NCBI GenBank assembly: GCA_965247475.1 | Contig: OZ252016.1 | Coordinates: forward strand, 1,798,001 to 1,862,000 | From: G965247475 sp965247475 | Lineage (GTDB): Bacteria > Chloroflexota > UBA11872 | DNA length: 64,000 nt | Direction of reading: 5' to 3' | Shown: piece after piece, positions 1 to 8,201 of the stretch | How positions within the stretch are numbered: position 1 is the first letter of the stretch | Layout of the letters: each line of letters starts with the position of its first letter | Made by a program: the position numbers and the translations under genes | The notes under the pieces: generated by a model | What the model saw: only the letters and a program-made list of their open reading frames with translations | What the model was told of the DNA's origin: nothing | The model's database searches: none

Positions 1-1458
1 GGTGCGATCGAGGGTGAGGTACTCCAGCCCGACGGCCTCGAGGAACCCAATGCGGGCGTTGATCTCCTTGAGCACCTGGGCGGCGATCGTGGCCTCGCGC
101 CGGCGTAGCTTGAGGCCGCGGAAAAAGCCGGCGGACGTCTCGACGGTCAGCGCCGTGGCTTCGCTGATCGACTTGCCGCCGACCGTCACCGCCAGGCTCT
201 CGGGGCGCAGCCGCGCGCCCTCGCACACGGAGCACGGCCGGCGGGTCATATACCGCTCGATCTCACCGCGGACGTAGTCCGACTCGGTCTGCTCGTAACG
301 GCGGCGGAGGTTGGGAATCACGCCTTCGAAGTCGAACTTGTACTTGCGCCCCTGGCCCCCCGGCTTGGTGTACTCGACAACCACCGGCACGCCGCCGGTG
401 CCGTAGAGCAGGACGTCGATCGCCTCCGAATCGAGCCCGACGACAGGTCTGGTCATGCTGAAGCCGTACTGCCGCGCGAGCGCCTCCACGACCGAGCGAG
501 TCATGGACGGTCCGCGCGCGTGCATCTTCGACCAGGGGGCGACGGCGCCGTCGGCGATCGAGATCGACCGGTTCGGGATGATCAGCTCGGGATCGAACTC
601 GAGCTTCGCGCCCAGGCCGTCGCACTCGGGGCAGGCGCCGTGGGGCGTGTTGAAGGAGAACGAGCGCGGCTCCAACTCGGCGAAACTGAGGCCGTCGTAG
701 ACACAGGCAAGCTTCTCGCTGAGGGTGTGCGCCTCGCCGCCGACGATCTGGAGCGTGACGACGCCGTCACCGAGCTTGAGGGCGGTCTCGAGCGAGTCGG
801 CAAGACGCGTGCCGATGTCGTCACGCACGGCGAGCCGGTCGACAACGATGTCGAGGTCGTGCCAGAGCTTGCGGTCGAGCTCGGGCACCTCATCGATGGC
901 GTGGACCTTGCCGTTTACCCGCAGGCGGACGAATCCGGCGCGGTGGGCGTCCTCGATCACGCCCTTGTGCTCGCCCTTGCGATGCACGATCACCGGCGCC
1001 AGCACCATGAACCGCGTGCCCTCGGCCCAGGCCAGGACGTGATCCACCATCTCCTGGATGGTCTGCTTGGTCAGCGGGCGCCCGCACCGCGGGCAATGCG
1101 GCCGGCCGATTCGCGCGTACAGCAACCGCAGGTAGTCGTAGATCTCGGTGACGGTCCCCACGGTCGAGCGCGGGTTGTGGGACGTGGCCTTCTGGTCGAT
1201 GGAGATCGCGGGCGACAGCCCCTCGATCTGATCGACGTCGGGCTTCTCTAACTGGCCGAGAAACTGGCGGGCATAGGCCGAGAGCGACTCGACATAGCGG
1301 CGCTGGCCCTCGGCATACAGGGTGTCGAACGCGAGGCTGGACTTGCCGGAGCCGGAGATGCCCGCGATGACGACGAGCCTGTCGCGCGGAATCTCGACGT
1401 CGATGTTCTTGAGGTTGTGCTCGCGGGCGCCGCGGACGACGATCGACTTCTCGGCCAT
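1..1458 (-). CDS. uvrA: UvrABC excinuclease subunit A, N-terminal part (truncated by window edge)
   Basis: Damage-recognition ATPase of nucleotide excision repair, which loads UvrB on lesions. The 486 visible codons are about half of the usual ~950 residues; the gene runs off the left edge. Seen: ATG at 1458 giving MAEKSIVVRGAREHNLKNI, the first Walker A GISGSGKSS (residues 33-41), the UvrA block YVESLSAYARQFLGQLEKP, and the motif ELEPRSFSFNTPHGACPECD. Oddity: in the first zinc finger the leading pair reads CVYD instead of CxxC, so one zinc-binding Cys is missing while the second pair (CPEC) is intact. The start lies right after a TANNNT hexamer (1466-1471), so the message may be leaderless. 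Identification is very secure; the ABC signature and second ATPase half lie outside the window. Confidence 0.96.
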   Translation of the reverse strand, partial: MAEKSIVVRGAREHNLKNIDVEIPRDRLVVIAGISGSGKSSLAFDTLYAEGQRRYVESLSAYARQFLGQLEKPDVDQIEGLSPAISIDQKATSHNPRSTVGTVTEIYDYLRLLYARIGRPHCPRCGRPLTKQTIQEMVDHVLAWAEGTRFMVLAPVIVHRKGEHKGVIEDAHRAGFVRLRVNGKVHAIDEVPELDRKLWHDLDIVVDRLAVRDDIGTRLADSLETALKLGDGVVTLQIVGGEAHTLSEKLACVYDGLSFAELEPRSFSFNTPHGACPECDGLGAKLEFDPELIIPNRSISIADGAVAPWSKMHARGPSMTRSVVEALARQYGFSMTRPVVGLDSEAIDVLLYGTGGVPVVVEYTKPGGQGRKYKFDFEGVIPNLRRRYEQTESDYVRGEIERYMTRRPCSVCEGARLRPESLAVTVGGKSISEATALTVETSAGFFRGLKLRRREATIAAQVLKEINARIGFLEAVGLEYLTLDRT

Positions 1459-1465
1459 ATGCCCA

Positions 1466-1471
1466 AGCTTA
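1466..1471 (-). promoter_or_regulatory. -10-like hexamer (TAAGCT) for leaderless uvrA
   Basis: On the minus strand TAAGCT ends seven bases before the uvrA ATG, so a transcript would begin at or within a base of the start codon. No convincing -35 or Shine-Dalgarno sequence is visible. The same spacing is seen before lepA and the helicase gene at 24345. Confidence 0.4.
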
Positions 1472-1546
1472 GGGCATCGGCGCGCGGTGCGGTCTGCGCG
1501 GCTCCAAGAGCTCGATCGCGGGCCGCGGGCTGCGTGACCCGCGCGG

Positions 1547-1840
1547 CTAGGGACCCGGCAGGACGCGGTCCAGCATGATCAGGTGAATACGATCGCGCCC
1601 GCTCTCATGGCTGCGCCGCCACACGTAACGGAAGGTCGGCGCTCCGCCCACCCCGGTGATCCGATGCAGGAACGTATCAGGGTCCTCTTGGATCTGATAG
1701 CCGTGGTCGGGATCGGATGAGAGTCGGACGCGAATCGCGTTCAGCAGGGCGTCCATCATCGGAAAGTCGTGCGCGAGCTCGGTGAGATCGGATCGGAATT
1801 GCTCAGACTCGATGATCTCCGGCGGCTGCGCCTTTCGCAT
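1547..1840 (-). CDS. Small partner protein of Panacea antitoxin; candidate RelE/ParE-like toxin
   Basis: A 97-residue soluble protein whose ATG follows directly on the TGA of the upstream Panacea-domain gene (TGAATG junction), so the two must be co-translated. Its layout fits the small RelE/ParE toxin fold: N-terminal helices (SEQFRSDLTELAHDFP), a segment with RVRLSSDPDHGY, then strand-rich APTFRYVWRRSHESGRDRIH ending in HLIMLDRVLPG. I do not see a diagnostic catalytic residue set, so the toxin call rests on size, position and the partner. In known PanAT loci the small gene beside the Panacea gene is the toxin. Alternative: a conserved hypothetical gene that happens to be coupled. Confidence 0.55.
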   Translation of the reverse strand: MRKAQPPEIIESEQFRSDLTELAHDFPMMDALLNAIRVRLSSDPDHGYQIQEDPDTFLHRITGVGGAPTFRYVWRRSHESGRDRIHLIMLDRVLPGP

Positions 1841-2425
1841 TCAGCGCGCTGGATTTGCTCGGCCGTCTACCTCGGTGCGAGCCCACTCGATATCCGCGTG
1901 GCTGACGGGATCGTCGTACCACATGAAGGCCATCTCATATGGAATCTGCTGGCGGTCTCGCGTGACCTTCCACCCAGGACGCTCATGTGACCAATCGCTG
2001 ACTTCCTTGGCCGACAGCCCCGCCAGCTCGTTCGCGGCGCGCTCGATGATGTCCAGCTCCGGTTCGCTGAAGAGACCCGTATCGGGCTCGGAAACGGCCT
2101 GAGGCCGCCTCTGGGTGTGCTCTCCGACATCCACGCCCACGAATCGCAGCTTGCCGCGCCGCACGAGGTTGGACTGAATGCTCTGGAAGTGCTTTGGCCC
2201 CGGACCATGCCGGAGATGGACATACGTTTCTCCGGTGATCGGACGCCCGAGCTCGCGGTAGGCCCAGAAGTCGGCGAGGAACAGCTCCTTATAGAGACGA
2301 GTCGTCCCGAAGTCAGGGTCGTCGGCGCCACGCTTCGCCAAATACAAGATCAACTCGCCGAGCTTCCTCGCGTTCAGCTGGAACTCGCTCACGCTGGCCT
2401 TTGCAGATCGTTGCCTGTCTGCCAC
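1841..2425 (-). CDS. Panacea (DUF4065/SocA-like) domain protein, probable antitoxin
   Basis: 194 residues with the Panacea core: KLGELILYLAKRG near residue 20, then TRLYKELFLADFWAYRELGR and PITGETYVHLRHGPGPKHF. In this family the pattern 'TKLNKLLYFADF ... GRPITG ... HGP' defines the domain, which acts as a neutralising module paired with varied toxins (PanAT systems; SocA is a relative). The C-terminal third (roughly residues 110-194, with EPELDIIERAANELAGLSA and SDWSHERPGW) also looks family-typical. The start is GTG at 2425; an ATG two bases away is out of frame. A TACAAT hexamer lies about 50 bases upstream. It is the first gene of a two-gene unit with the 97-residue partner immediately downstream. 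Confidence 0.78.
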   Translation of the reverse strand: MADRQRSAKASVSEFQLNARKLGELILYLAKRGADDPDFGTTRLYKELFLADFWAYRELGRPITGETYVHLRHGPGPKHFQSIQSNLVRRGKLRFVGVDVGEHTQRRPQAVSEPDTGLFSEPELDIIERAANELAGLSAKEVSDWSHERPGWKVTRDRQQIPYEMAFMWYDDPVSHADIEWARTEVDGRANPAR

Positions 2426-2475
2426 ATCAAGTCTGCCGAAACGCTTCCAGATGTCGGCTCACCCGGTGTTCGGTA

Positions 2476-2481
2476 ATTGTA
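2476..2481 (-). promoter_or_regulatory. Candidate -10 box (TACAAT) of the Panacea pair
   Basis: TACAAT on the minus strand, about 50 bases before the GTG of the Panacea gene. It is a near-consensus -10 in otherwise GC-rich sequence, but no good -35 is seen. No clear operator palindrome was found around it. Confidence 0.35.
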
Positions 2482-2543
2482 CGTGACTGACGCTGGCGGC
2501 CGCGAGCGAGCGGCGGCGACAAACCCAGCAGCCGGCGCAAAGC

Positions 2544-3563
2544 CTAATCCCAGACCTTCTCCCAGCGACCGGAGTCGGCTGAACGGTAGATCGCGAGGGC
2601 GGTGCGCAGCTCGCCCAGGGAGTATTCGGGACCGGCCGCGAGTGGCGTTCCCTCGAGGACGGCGCTGGCGAAATCCGCGAGTTCGGGCCCAAACGAGTCC
2701 GCCCAGCCGCGCGTTTCCAAAACGACGTCGCCTGCCGGGTGCTCCTCGCTGACGTGGACCAGCCGGTTTCCGTCGAGGTCGCCCTCGACGGCCAGCTCAC
2801 CGGACTCGCCGGTGATTCGCCAGTACGGCGCGGCGTACAGCGGACCTCTGCGCGTGACCGCGTTGAACCCGGCCACGACGCCCGACTGAAACCGAAAGAT
2901 GGCGATACCCAGGGTCTCGCCTTCCGCCTCTTCGACCACCCGGCCGGTAACGGCCACGACTTCGTCGATCTCGCCGAGCCACATGCGCAACGGGCGGATC
3001 CAATGCGCCCCGCCGTCGATGATGACGCCGCCGCCCATCTTGGACAGCTCGTCGCGCCAGGATCTCCCCGCCGGGAACCACGGATCGGCGTATTGCTGAG
3101 GGAACGACGCCTGCGCCGTGAAGACCGCACCGATCACACCCGCGTCGATCAGCTCCTTGGCCCGGACGATCTCCGGCCAGTACTGGGCGTTCTCGGCGAC
3201 CATGAACACGGTGGCGGCGTCCGCCGCGGCGGCCATGATTCGCTTGGTGGCGTCGAGCGTGGTCGCCATCGGCTTCTCGAGCATCACGTGCTTGCCGGCC
3301 GCGAAGGCCTCGAGCGCGGCGGACTCGTGCAAGTGGTGGGGAATCATGATGTCGACAGCGTCAAACCCGCCGGCATCCAGGGCGTCGGGGAGTGACGCGT
3401 AGACGGCCGCGCCGGTCTGGGCGGCGATCCGTTCGGCGCTGTCTCGATTCGGATCGATCGCGGCGGTGATCCGGATCGGCGCATCCACCTGGCGGATGCC
3501 CTCGAGATGGAACTGCGCGATCACGCCGCATCCAACAAAGGCAAGCTCGAGCTGGTCGGACAT
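2544..3563 (-). CDS. Gfo/Idh/MocA family NAD(P)-dependent oxidoreductase
   Basis: Cytoplasmic dehydrogenase of the glucose-fructose/inositol dehydrogenase superfamily, 339 residues. The N-terminal Rossmann fold starts at LAFVGCGVIAQFHLEG (residues 7-22), and the EKP cofactor/substrate motif is MLEKPM (94-99). The C-terminal alpha/beta domain includes GGGVIIDGGAHWIRPLRMW, giving the D-x3-H arrangement typical of the active site. The ATG at 3563 is chosen because the Rossmann strand follows at once; longer upstream reading is antisense to the next gene. It is transcribed divergently from the SAF-domain dehydrogenase (70 bases between them), which suggests a shared regulatory region and pathway. 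The substrate (a sugar, polyol or amino-sugar derivative) cannot be read from sequence. Confidence 0.88.
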   Translation of the reverse strand: MSDQLELAFVGCGVIAQFHLEGIRQVDAPIRITAAIDPNRDSAERIAAQTGAAVYASLPDALDAGGFDAVDIMIPHHLHESAALEAFAAGKHVMLEKPMATTLDATKRIMAAAADAATVFMVAENAQYWPEIVRAKELIDAGVIGAVFTAQASFPQQYADPWFPAGRSWRDELSKMGGGVIIDGGAHWIRPLRMWLGEIDEVVAVTGRVVEEAEGETLGIAIFRFQSGVVAGFNAVTRRGPLYAAPYWRITGESGELAVEGDLDGNRLVHVSEEHPAGDVVLETRGWADSFGPELADFASAVLEGTPLAAGPEYSLGELRTALAIYRSADSGRWEKVWD

Positions 3564-3633
3564 GGGCGGTGGGAGACGAGATCGGGCGCGCGGAAGTATA
3601 GGCTGAGCGAGCGAAGGACACGGGAGACGCGAC

Positions 3634-4983
3634 GTGAACGCATTGATCCGGCGCGGACTCGAAGAACGCGCGGCGGAAGGGCGTCCGATCCGCGTGGCGC
3701 TGGCCGGCGCGGGGAGGTTCGGCACCAGCATCGCGGCGCAGATCTCACAAATCGAGGGTCTGCGGCTGGTGGCGGTGGCAGACCCCAACGCGCCCAACGG
3801 CGAGCAGGCGCTGCGCGCCTCCGGATGGTCGGACGAGCAGTGGGCGCGGGCCGATTCGCCCGGCGCCGCGACGCGCGTCGCAGCGACCGGCCAGGCGGTG
3901 CTGGCGCCCGACGCCGAGGCCGCGGCGGCCGTGGAGCACGACGTGTTCGTGGATGCGACCGGGATTCCCGAGATCGCCGCGACGAACGCGCTGCGGGCAA
4001 TGCGCGACGGGCGCCACGTGGTGATGGTGACCGTGGAGGCGGACATCACGTGCGGATGGGCGCTGGCGCAGGAGGCGCGACGGCAGGGCGTCGTGTACTC
4101 GCTGACGGCCGGCGATCAGCCCGGCTGCATCATGGAGATGTTCGACTGGGCCACCAGCATCGGTCTGCGAGTGGTGGCGGCGGGGCGCGGCACCGATCGC
4201 TCGGCGTCCGACCGGACCGGCAGCAAGGCGGACGTCTTCTCGGGCCGGGGGCACTCCGCCGAGGTGGTCGAGCGACGGCGGCTGAACGCGCAGATGTACA
4301 ACTCGTTCCGCGACGGGACCAAGGCGCAGATCGAGATGTGCGCGGTGTCGAACATGACCGGCCTGCCGCCCGACGTGCGCGGGATGCACGAGCCCAGCGC
4401 GAGCGTCGATGAGCTGGCGGACCTGTTCGCGCTCGAGGAGGACGGTGGACTGCTCTCACAGGAGGGCGTGGTCGAGCTGTCGAACTCGTTCGGGCCAGAC
4501 GGCGAGTCGAAGGTGGAGGGCGCGATCCCGTACGGCGTCTGGATCGTGGTGACGTCGGACGAGCCGCTCGTGCGTGAGGACCTGGTCCTCTACCACCTTC
4601 CGGTCTCGAAGGACCAGCGCCGCGGCACGCTCTACCGGGCGAACCATCTCTGCGGGGTGGAGACGCCGTGGACGATCGCGCAGGCCGCGCTGCTGGGCGT
4701 GGGCACGGGAACGTCGTTGGACGAACCGACCTCCGAGGTGCTGACGGTGGCCAAGCGCGACCTGCGACCGGGCGATGTGCTCGACGGGTCGGGCGGCGAG
4801 AACGTCTACGGGCTGGTCGATCGGGCTGAGGTCGTCGCGTCGGAGGGTCTGCTGCCGCTCGGGCTATCGTTCGGCGTCCCGGTGAACCGACCGATCAAGG
4901 CTCACGAGCCGGTGCCGACGGACGCGGTGGAAGTGCCGCGCGACACGGTGATCGGTCGCCTGCGGAGCGGGGTGGGCGCTTGA
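3634..4983 (+). CDS. SAF-domain NAD(P)-dependent oxidoreductase (COG4091, homoserine dehydrogenase-like)
   Basis: 449 residues. The Rossmann module begins at IRVALAGAGRFGTSIAAQ (about residues 19-36). The middle holds family-typical blocks such as TVEADITCGWALAQEARRQG and LTAGDQPGCIMEMFDWA. The C-terminal ~85 residues match a SAF domain (VAKRDLRPGDVLDGSGGENV, LPLGLSFGVPVNRP). The family is named homoserine dehydrogenase-like, but its members usually act in sugar-acid or C4 catabolic clusters rather than in threonine synthesis, so the reaction is left open. GTG start with upstream GGGAGACGCGAC serving as ribosome-binding site. It is divergent from the Gfo/Idh/MocA gene at 2544-3563 and converges on the aminotransferase gene. 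Confidence 0.85.
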   Translation: MNALIRRGLEERAAEGRPIRVALAGAGRFGTSIAAQISQIEGLRLVAVADPNAPNGEQALRASGWSDEQWARADSPGAATRVAATGQAVLAPDAEAAAAVEHDVFVDATGIPEIAATNALRAMRDGRHVVMVTVEADITCGWALAQEARRQGVVYSLTAGDQPGCIMEMFDWATSIGLRVVAAGRGTDRSASDRTGSKADVFSGRGHSAEVVERRRLNAQMYNSFRDGTKAQIEMCAVSNMTGLPPDVRGMHEPSASVDELADLFALEEDGGLLSQEGVVELSNSFGPDGESKVEGAIPYGVWIVVTSDEPLVREDLVLYHLPVSKDQRRGTLYRANHLCGVETPWTIAQAALLGVGTGTSLDEPTSEVLTVAKRDLRPGDVLDGSGGENVYGLVDRAEVVASEGLLPLGLSFGVPVNRPIKAHEPVPTDAVEVPRDTVIGRLRSGVGA

Positions 4984-5023
4984 TTCGCCGGGGCGAGTGG
5001 CCCGCCTCTTCAAGCTGGGATTG

Positions 5024-5047
5024 CCCCTTCGACAGGCTCAGGGTGCA
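5024..5047. repeat. Interspersed repeat of the 'CCTTCGACAGGCTCAGGG' type
   Basis: A short repeat element in which CCCCTTCGACAGGCTCAGGG is clear. Related copies lie near 10126-10165 (two in a row) and, inverted, at 45797-45822. Here it overlaps the 3' end of the aminotransferase gene and supplies that gene's TGA stop. Confidence 0.6.
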
Positions 5048-6396
5048 CGGGAGGACGCGGGTCCGCGCGATCCGTAAGGCGGCGTGGCGCCTCGGGCCAG
5101 TCCGGTCAGGACGTCCTCGGCGGCGTTGAGCGTCCGATCGATGTCTTCCTCCGTGTGCGCGGCCGAGATGTGGTTGCGCTTCAGGTTCATGGGGAGCATG
5201 AAGAAACCGCGGTCGATCATGCCGCGATGGAAGGCCTGGTAGCGGGCGGCGTCGCTCCGAAGAAGATCGGTGAAGCTGCGCGCCGGCGGCTGCATGAAGT
5301 AGGTCACGAACACAGATCCGAACGAGCTGGGAAAGGCTTCCAGCGACAGGCGCTCGATGATCTCGGCGAGACCGGCGTGCATCCGCGCGCCGAGCGCGAA
5401 CAGGCGCTGGTGGAAGCCCGGCTCTTCGAGCACTTCGATGGTCGCCAGGCAGGCGGCCATCGAGAGCGGATGGCCGTTGAAGGTTCCGGAGAAGAACACA
5501 TCGCCGTCCGCGGTGTTGAACTGCTCCATCAGATCGCGGCGGCCGCAGATGCAGGCGCACGGGTAGCCGTTCGCCATGGCCTTGCCGAGCGTGGTGAGGT
5601 CGGGCGTGATGCCGCAGATCGACTGATACCCGCCCAGCGCGTGCCGGAAGCCGGTGACCACCTCATCGAAGACGAGGATGCTGCCGTACTCGGTGGTGAG
5701 CCGCCGCATGCCGTCAAGGAACTCCTGCTCGGGCATCACCGTGCCGATGGCGTGGGGTATCGGCTCGAGGATCACCGCGGCGACGGTCTCGCCCTCACGC
5801 CGCATGGTCTCTTCGAGCTGCTCGAGGTTGTTGAACTCGAGGACGATCAGCTCGTCGAGCACGGCCGGAAGGATTCCTGACGAGAGCGGGTCCAGGCTGC
5901 CCACTCGCTCCGGTGGGCTGATCACGTTGGCCAGCAGGTGATCGTGCCAGCCGTGAAAGCAGCCCTGGAACTTGATCAGCTTGCGGCGACCGGTGACCGC
6001 GCGCGACAGCCGCACCGCGTGATAGGTGGCCTCGGACCCTGACGTGCAGAACAGCGCCAGGTCGGCGCTTGGCACGTGGCGAACGATCTTCTCGGCCGCG
6101 CGAATCTCGAGCTCGGTCGTGCCAACGCCGATCAGGTCGATCGAGCGCTGCTGCTCGGCCACCGCCGCCGCGACCCGCGGATCGGCATGTCCGAGCACGA
6201 TCGGCCCGAAGGCGGCGTGATAGTCGAGATAGGCGTCGCCGTCCACGTCGTAGAGGTACGCGCCCTCGGCCCGATCCCAGACGATGGGCGGATCGGTGAG
6301 GCGCAGCGATGTGTTGACGCCGCCGGGAGTGACCCGTCGGGCCTCGGCGAAAGCCGCAGCCGAGGTCCGCCTCTGCACCTGAGCCTGTGCGTTCAC
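5038..6396 (-). CDS. Class III aminotransferase, glutamate-1-semialdehyde aminomutase-like
   Basis: PLP enzyme of fold type I, 452 residues. Seen: the cofactor-phosphate motif TSGSEATYHAVRL (about 118-130), the PLP ring-binding Asp in LVFDEVVTGFRH (D244), and the Schiff-base lysine K272 in TLGKAMANG. The N-terminal block VTPGGVNTSLR and overall length fit the HemL-like subgroup. No other haem-biosynthesis gene is nearby, so it may instead be a catabolic aminotransferase acting with the neighbouring dehydrogenases. GTG start at 6396, preceded by AAAGG, with TAAGAT as a possible -10 at 6445-6450. Oddity: the last dozen residues (PPYGSRGPASSRAP) and the stop codon run into an interspersed repeat, so the C-terminus may have been altered by repeat insertion. 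Confidence 0.85.
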   Translation of the reverse strand: MNAQAQVQRRTSAAAFAEARRVTPGGVNTSLRLTDPPIVWDRAEGAYLYDVDGDAYLDYHAAFGPIVLGHADPRVAAAVAEQQRSIDLIGVGTTELEIRAAEKIVRHVPSADLALFCTSGSEATYHAVRLSRAVTGRRKLIKFQGCFHGWHDHLLANVISPPERVGSLDPLSSGILPAVLDELIVLEFNNLEQLEETMRREGETVAAVILEPIPHAIGTVMPEQEFLDGMRRLTTEYGSILVFDEVVTGFRHALGGYQSICGITPDLTTLGKAMANGYPCACICGRRDLMEQFNTADGDVFFSGTFNGHPLSMAACLATIEVLEEPGFHQRLFALGARMHAGLAEIIERLSLEAFPSSFGSVFVTYFMQPPARSFTDLLRSDAARYQAFHRGMIDRGFFMLPMNLKRNHISAAHTEEDIDRTLNAAEDVLTGLARGATPPYGSRGPASSRAP

Positions 6397-6483
6397 GGCA
6401 AGCCTTTCGGATGACGCAGGTCGGCGTGACAGATCCTCACGTCGATCTTAAGGCCTTGCGCTCGCCTGGCGGCGGGGAGCGAG

Positions 6484-6550
6484 CCACCGAGGGCAACCAC
6501 AAGGGTTGCCCCTACATGGGATGCCGGTTGCTCGGGACGCTGCCAAGGCC
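6484..6550. repeat. 67-bp direct repeat, copy 1, with GGGCAACC hairpin
   Basis: First of two nearly identical 67-bp units. It contains the perfect hairpin GGGCAACC-ACAAG-GGTTGCCC (6491-6511), then CCTACATGGGATGCCGGTTG and CTGCCAAGGCC. One mismatch (GACGC versus GACCC) separates it from copy 2, 117 bases away. The two copies occupy most of the 346-base non-coding stretch 6397-6742, in which I see no gene. Confidence 0.9.
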
Positions 6551-6600
6551 GACAGCCACAGCTTGGACACGCAGGAGTGACATGAGGGAGCGCGGCGCCA

Positions 6601-6667
6601 CCACCGAGGGCAACCACAAGGGTTGCCCCTACATGGGATGCCGGTTGCTCGGGACCCTGCCAAGGCC
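6601..6667. repeat. 67-bp direct repeat, copy 2, with GGGCAACC hairpin
   Basis: Second copy of the unit at 6484-6550, same orientation, hairpin at 6608-6628. The spacer between copies (6551-6600) contains a 'GGAGTGACATGAGGG' stretch resembling the tail of the other interspersed repeat family in this window. Confidence 0.9.
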
Positions 6668-6742
6668 CACCCGCAGCTCGGATACACAGAATGACATTGG
6701 GGGCTCGCAAAGACCGGGCGTCGGTTCGGCAGCGAGCGCCGA

Positions 6743-7504
6743 CTAGAACGAGAGTGCCATGCGGGCGTCCAGCGCGCCGTCCACGAACAGCACGGCGCCA
6801 TTGACGTAGCGCGCCTCATCGGAGGCCAGATACAGCGCCGCGCCGGCGATGTCCGACGGGTAGCCGACCGACTTTGCCGGGATGGGCGCGGCGACTTCTT
6901 CCGGATCGACGTTGTCCCGCTCGTAGCGATCGACGTGGATGGCGCCGGGCGCGATGACGTTCGCGGTGACGCCGTGCGGCGCCGACTCGATGGCCAGCGC
7001 CTTGGTGAACGCGTTGATCCCGCCCTTGGTGGCACCGTAGATCACGTACCCCGGGGCATGGCTGGCGCTGTGAACCGAGCTGATGTTGATGATCCGCCCA
7101 TAGCTCCGCTCGACCATCCGCGGCAAAGCGGCGCGGCAGGTCACGAACATCGACTTGAGGTTGATGTCCACGAGGGTTTCCCAGTCGTCGTCGTCACTCT
7201 GGAGGAAGGGCTTGACCAGCGTGAGCCCGGCGTTGTTGACCGGGACGTCGATCTGGCCGAACTCGCCGAGCGCCGCGTCGATCACCTCACGCGCATTCTC
7301 GGCCCGTCGGAAATCGGACTTGACCGCCAGCGCCGCGCCGCCGGTGTCCCGGAGCTCTTGGGCCAGCGCCTCGGCGCCGTCGAAGCTGCTGTAGGCGGAC
7401 ACGACCAGACGCGCGCCGGCCTGGCCAAACGCGCGCGCGATGCCAGCCCCGATCCCGGTTCCGGCGCCGGTCACGACCGCCACGCGGCCCTCGAACTGTC
7501 CCAT
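6743..7504 (-). CDS. Short-chain dehydrogenase/reductase (SDR)
   Basis: Classical SDR of 253 residues. Cofactor motif TGAGTGIG (12-19), NNAG (90-93), catalytic Ser near 143 (INISSVHSA), and Tyr156/Lys160 in YGATK. The C-terminal AALYLASDEARYVNGAVLFVDGA is typical of glucose/3-oxoacyl-type SDRs. The ATG at 7504 is chosen over upstream starts because GGAGG lies eight bases before it and the Rossmann strand begins at residue 7. The exact substrate is unknown; neighbouring Gfo/Idh and aminotransferase genes point to sugar or amino-sugar catabolism. Confidence 0.9.
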   Translation of the reverse strand: MGQFEGRVAVVTGAGTGIGAGIARAFGQAGARLVVSAYSSFDGAEALAQELRDTGGAALAVKSDFRRAENAREVIDAALGEFGQIDVPVNNAGLTLVKPFLQSDDDDWETLVDINLKSMFVTCRAALPRMVERSYGRIINISSVHSASHAPGYVIYGATKGGINAFTKALAIESAPHGVTANVIAPGAIHVDRYERDNVDPEEVAAPIPAKSVGYPSDIAGAALYLASDEARYVNGAVLFVDGALDARMALSF

Positions 7505-7613
7505 CGCTCTTGCCTCCAACGCGAGCAAGTGACCGCGCACCACGACGGCCCGGCGCGGCTAGGCTCTGCCACGCGGCCGCGCGAGGGGTCAAATGCTGCG
7601 GTGTCGCCGCGCG

Positions 7614-8201
7614 TCACCCAGGCTCGTGAGACGTACCACCGACCTCGGTGTAGCGGAAACAAGAAACAATGTGGTCGTTGACGAGGCCGGCGGATTGCAT
7701 GAACGCGTAGCAGATCGTGGGGCCGACGAAACGGAAGCCGCGGCGCTTGAGGTCGCGGCTCATGGCGCGTGACTCATCCGTCTCAGCCGGGACCTCCGCC
7801 ATCGCGTGGAAGGCATCACGGCGCGTCCGTCCGCCGACGAAGTCCCACAGAAACGCGTCCAGCGAGCCGCGCTCGGCGATGACCTCCAGCGCGGCGCGCG
7901 CGTTGCCCACGGTGGACCGGACCTTCGCGCGGTTGCGGATGATGCGGGCGTCGGTCAGCCGGAGCTCGATGTCGTCGGACCCGTAGGCGGCAATGCGCTC
8001 GAGGTCGAAACCATCGAAGACCTCGCGATAGCCGTCGCGCCGCTTCAGGATTGTGAGCCACGAGAGCCCCGCCTGTGCGCCCTCGAGCGTGAGCAGCTCG
8101 AACAGCAGACGGTCGTCGTGGACGGGCACGCCCCAGTCCTCGTCGTGGTACGCGAGCATGGCCGGATCGCCCTCGGCCCAGGGACAGCGGGTGAGCGTCA
8201 C
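7614..8201 (-). CDS. tag: DNA-3-methyladenine glycosylase I
   Basis: Base-excision repair enzyme that removes 3-methyladenine from DNA; 195 residues, close to E. coli Tag (187). The zinc-site residues are all present: C6 (RCPWAEG), H19 (YHDEDWG), H177 and C181 (VNDHIVSC). The catalytic glutamate is E40 in LEGAQAGLSW, and GFRFVGPTICYAFMQ matches the family's substrate pocket. The GTG start at 8201 is fixed by its GTGA overlap with the stop of the upstream acetyltransferase gene, so the two are translationally coupled. Very secure. Confidence 0.95.
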   Translation of the reverse strand: MTLTRCPWAEGDPAMLAYHDEDWGVPVHDDRLLFELLTLEGAQAGLSWLTILKRRDGYREVFDGFDLERIAAYGSDDIELRLTDARIIRNRAKVRSTVGNARAALEVIAERGSLDAFLWDFVGGRTRRDAFHAMAEVPAETDESRAMSRDLKRRGFRFVGPTICYAFMQSAGLVNDHIVSCFRYTEVGGTSHEPG

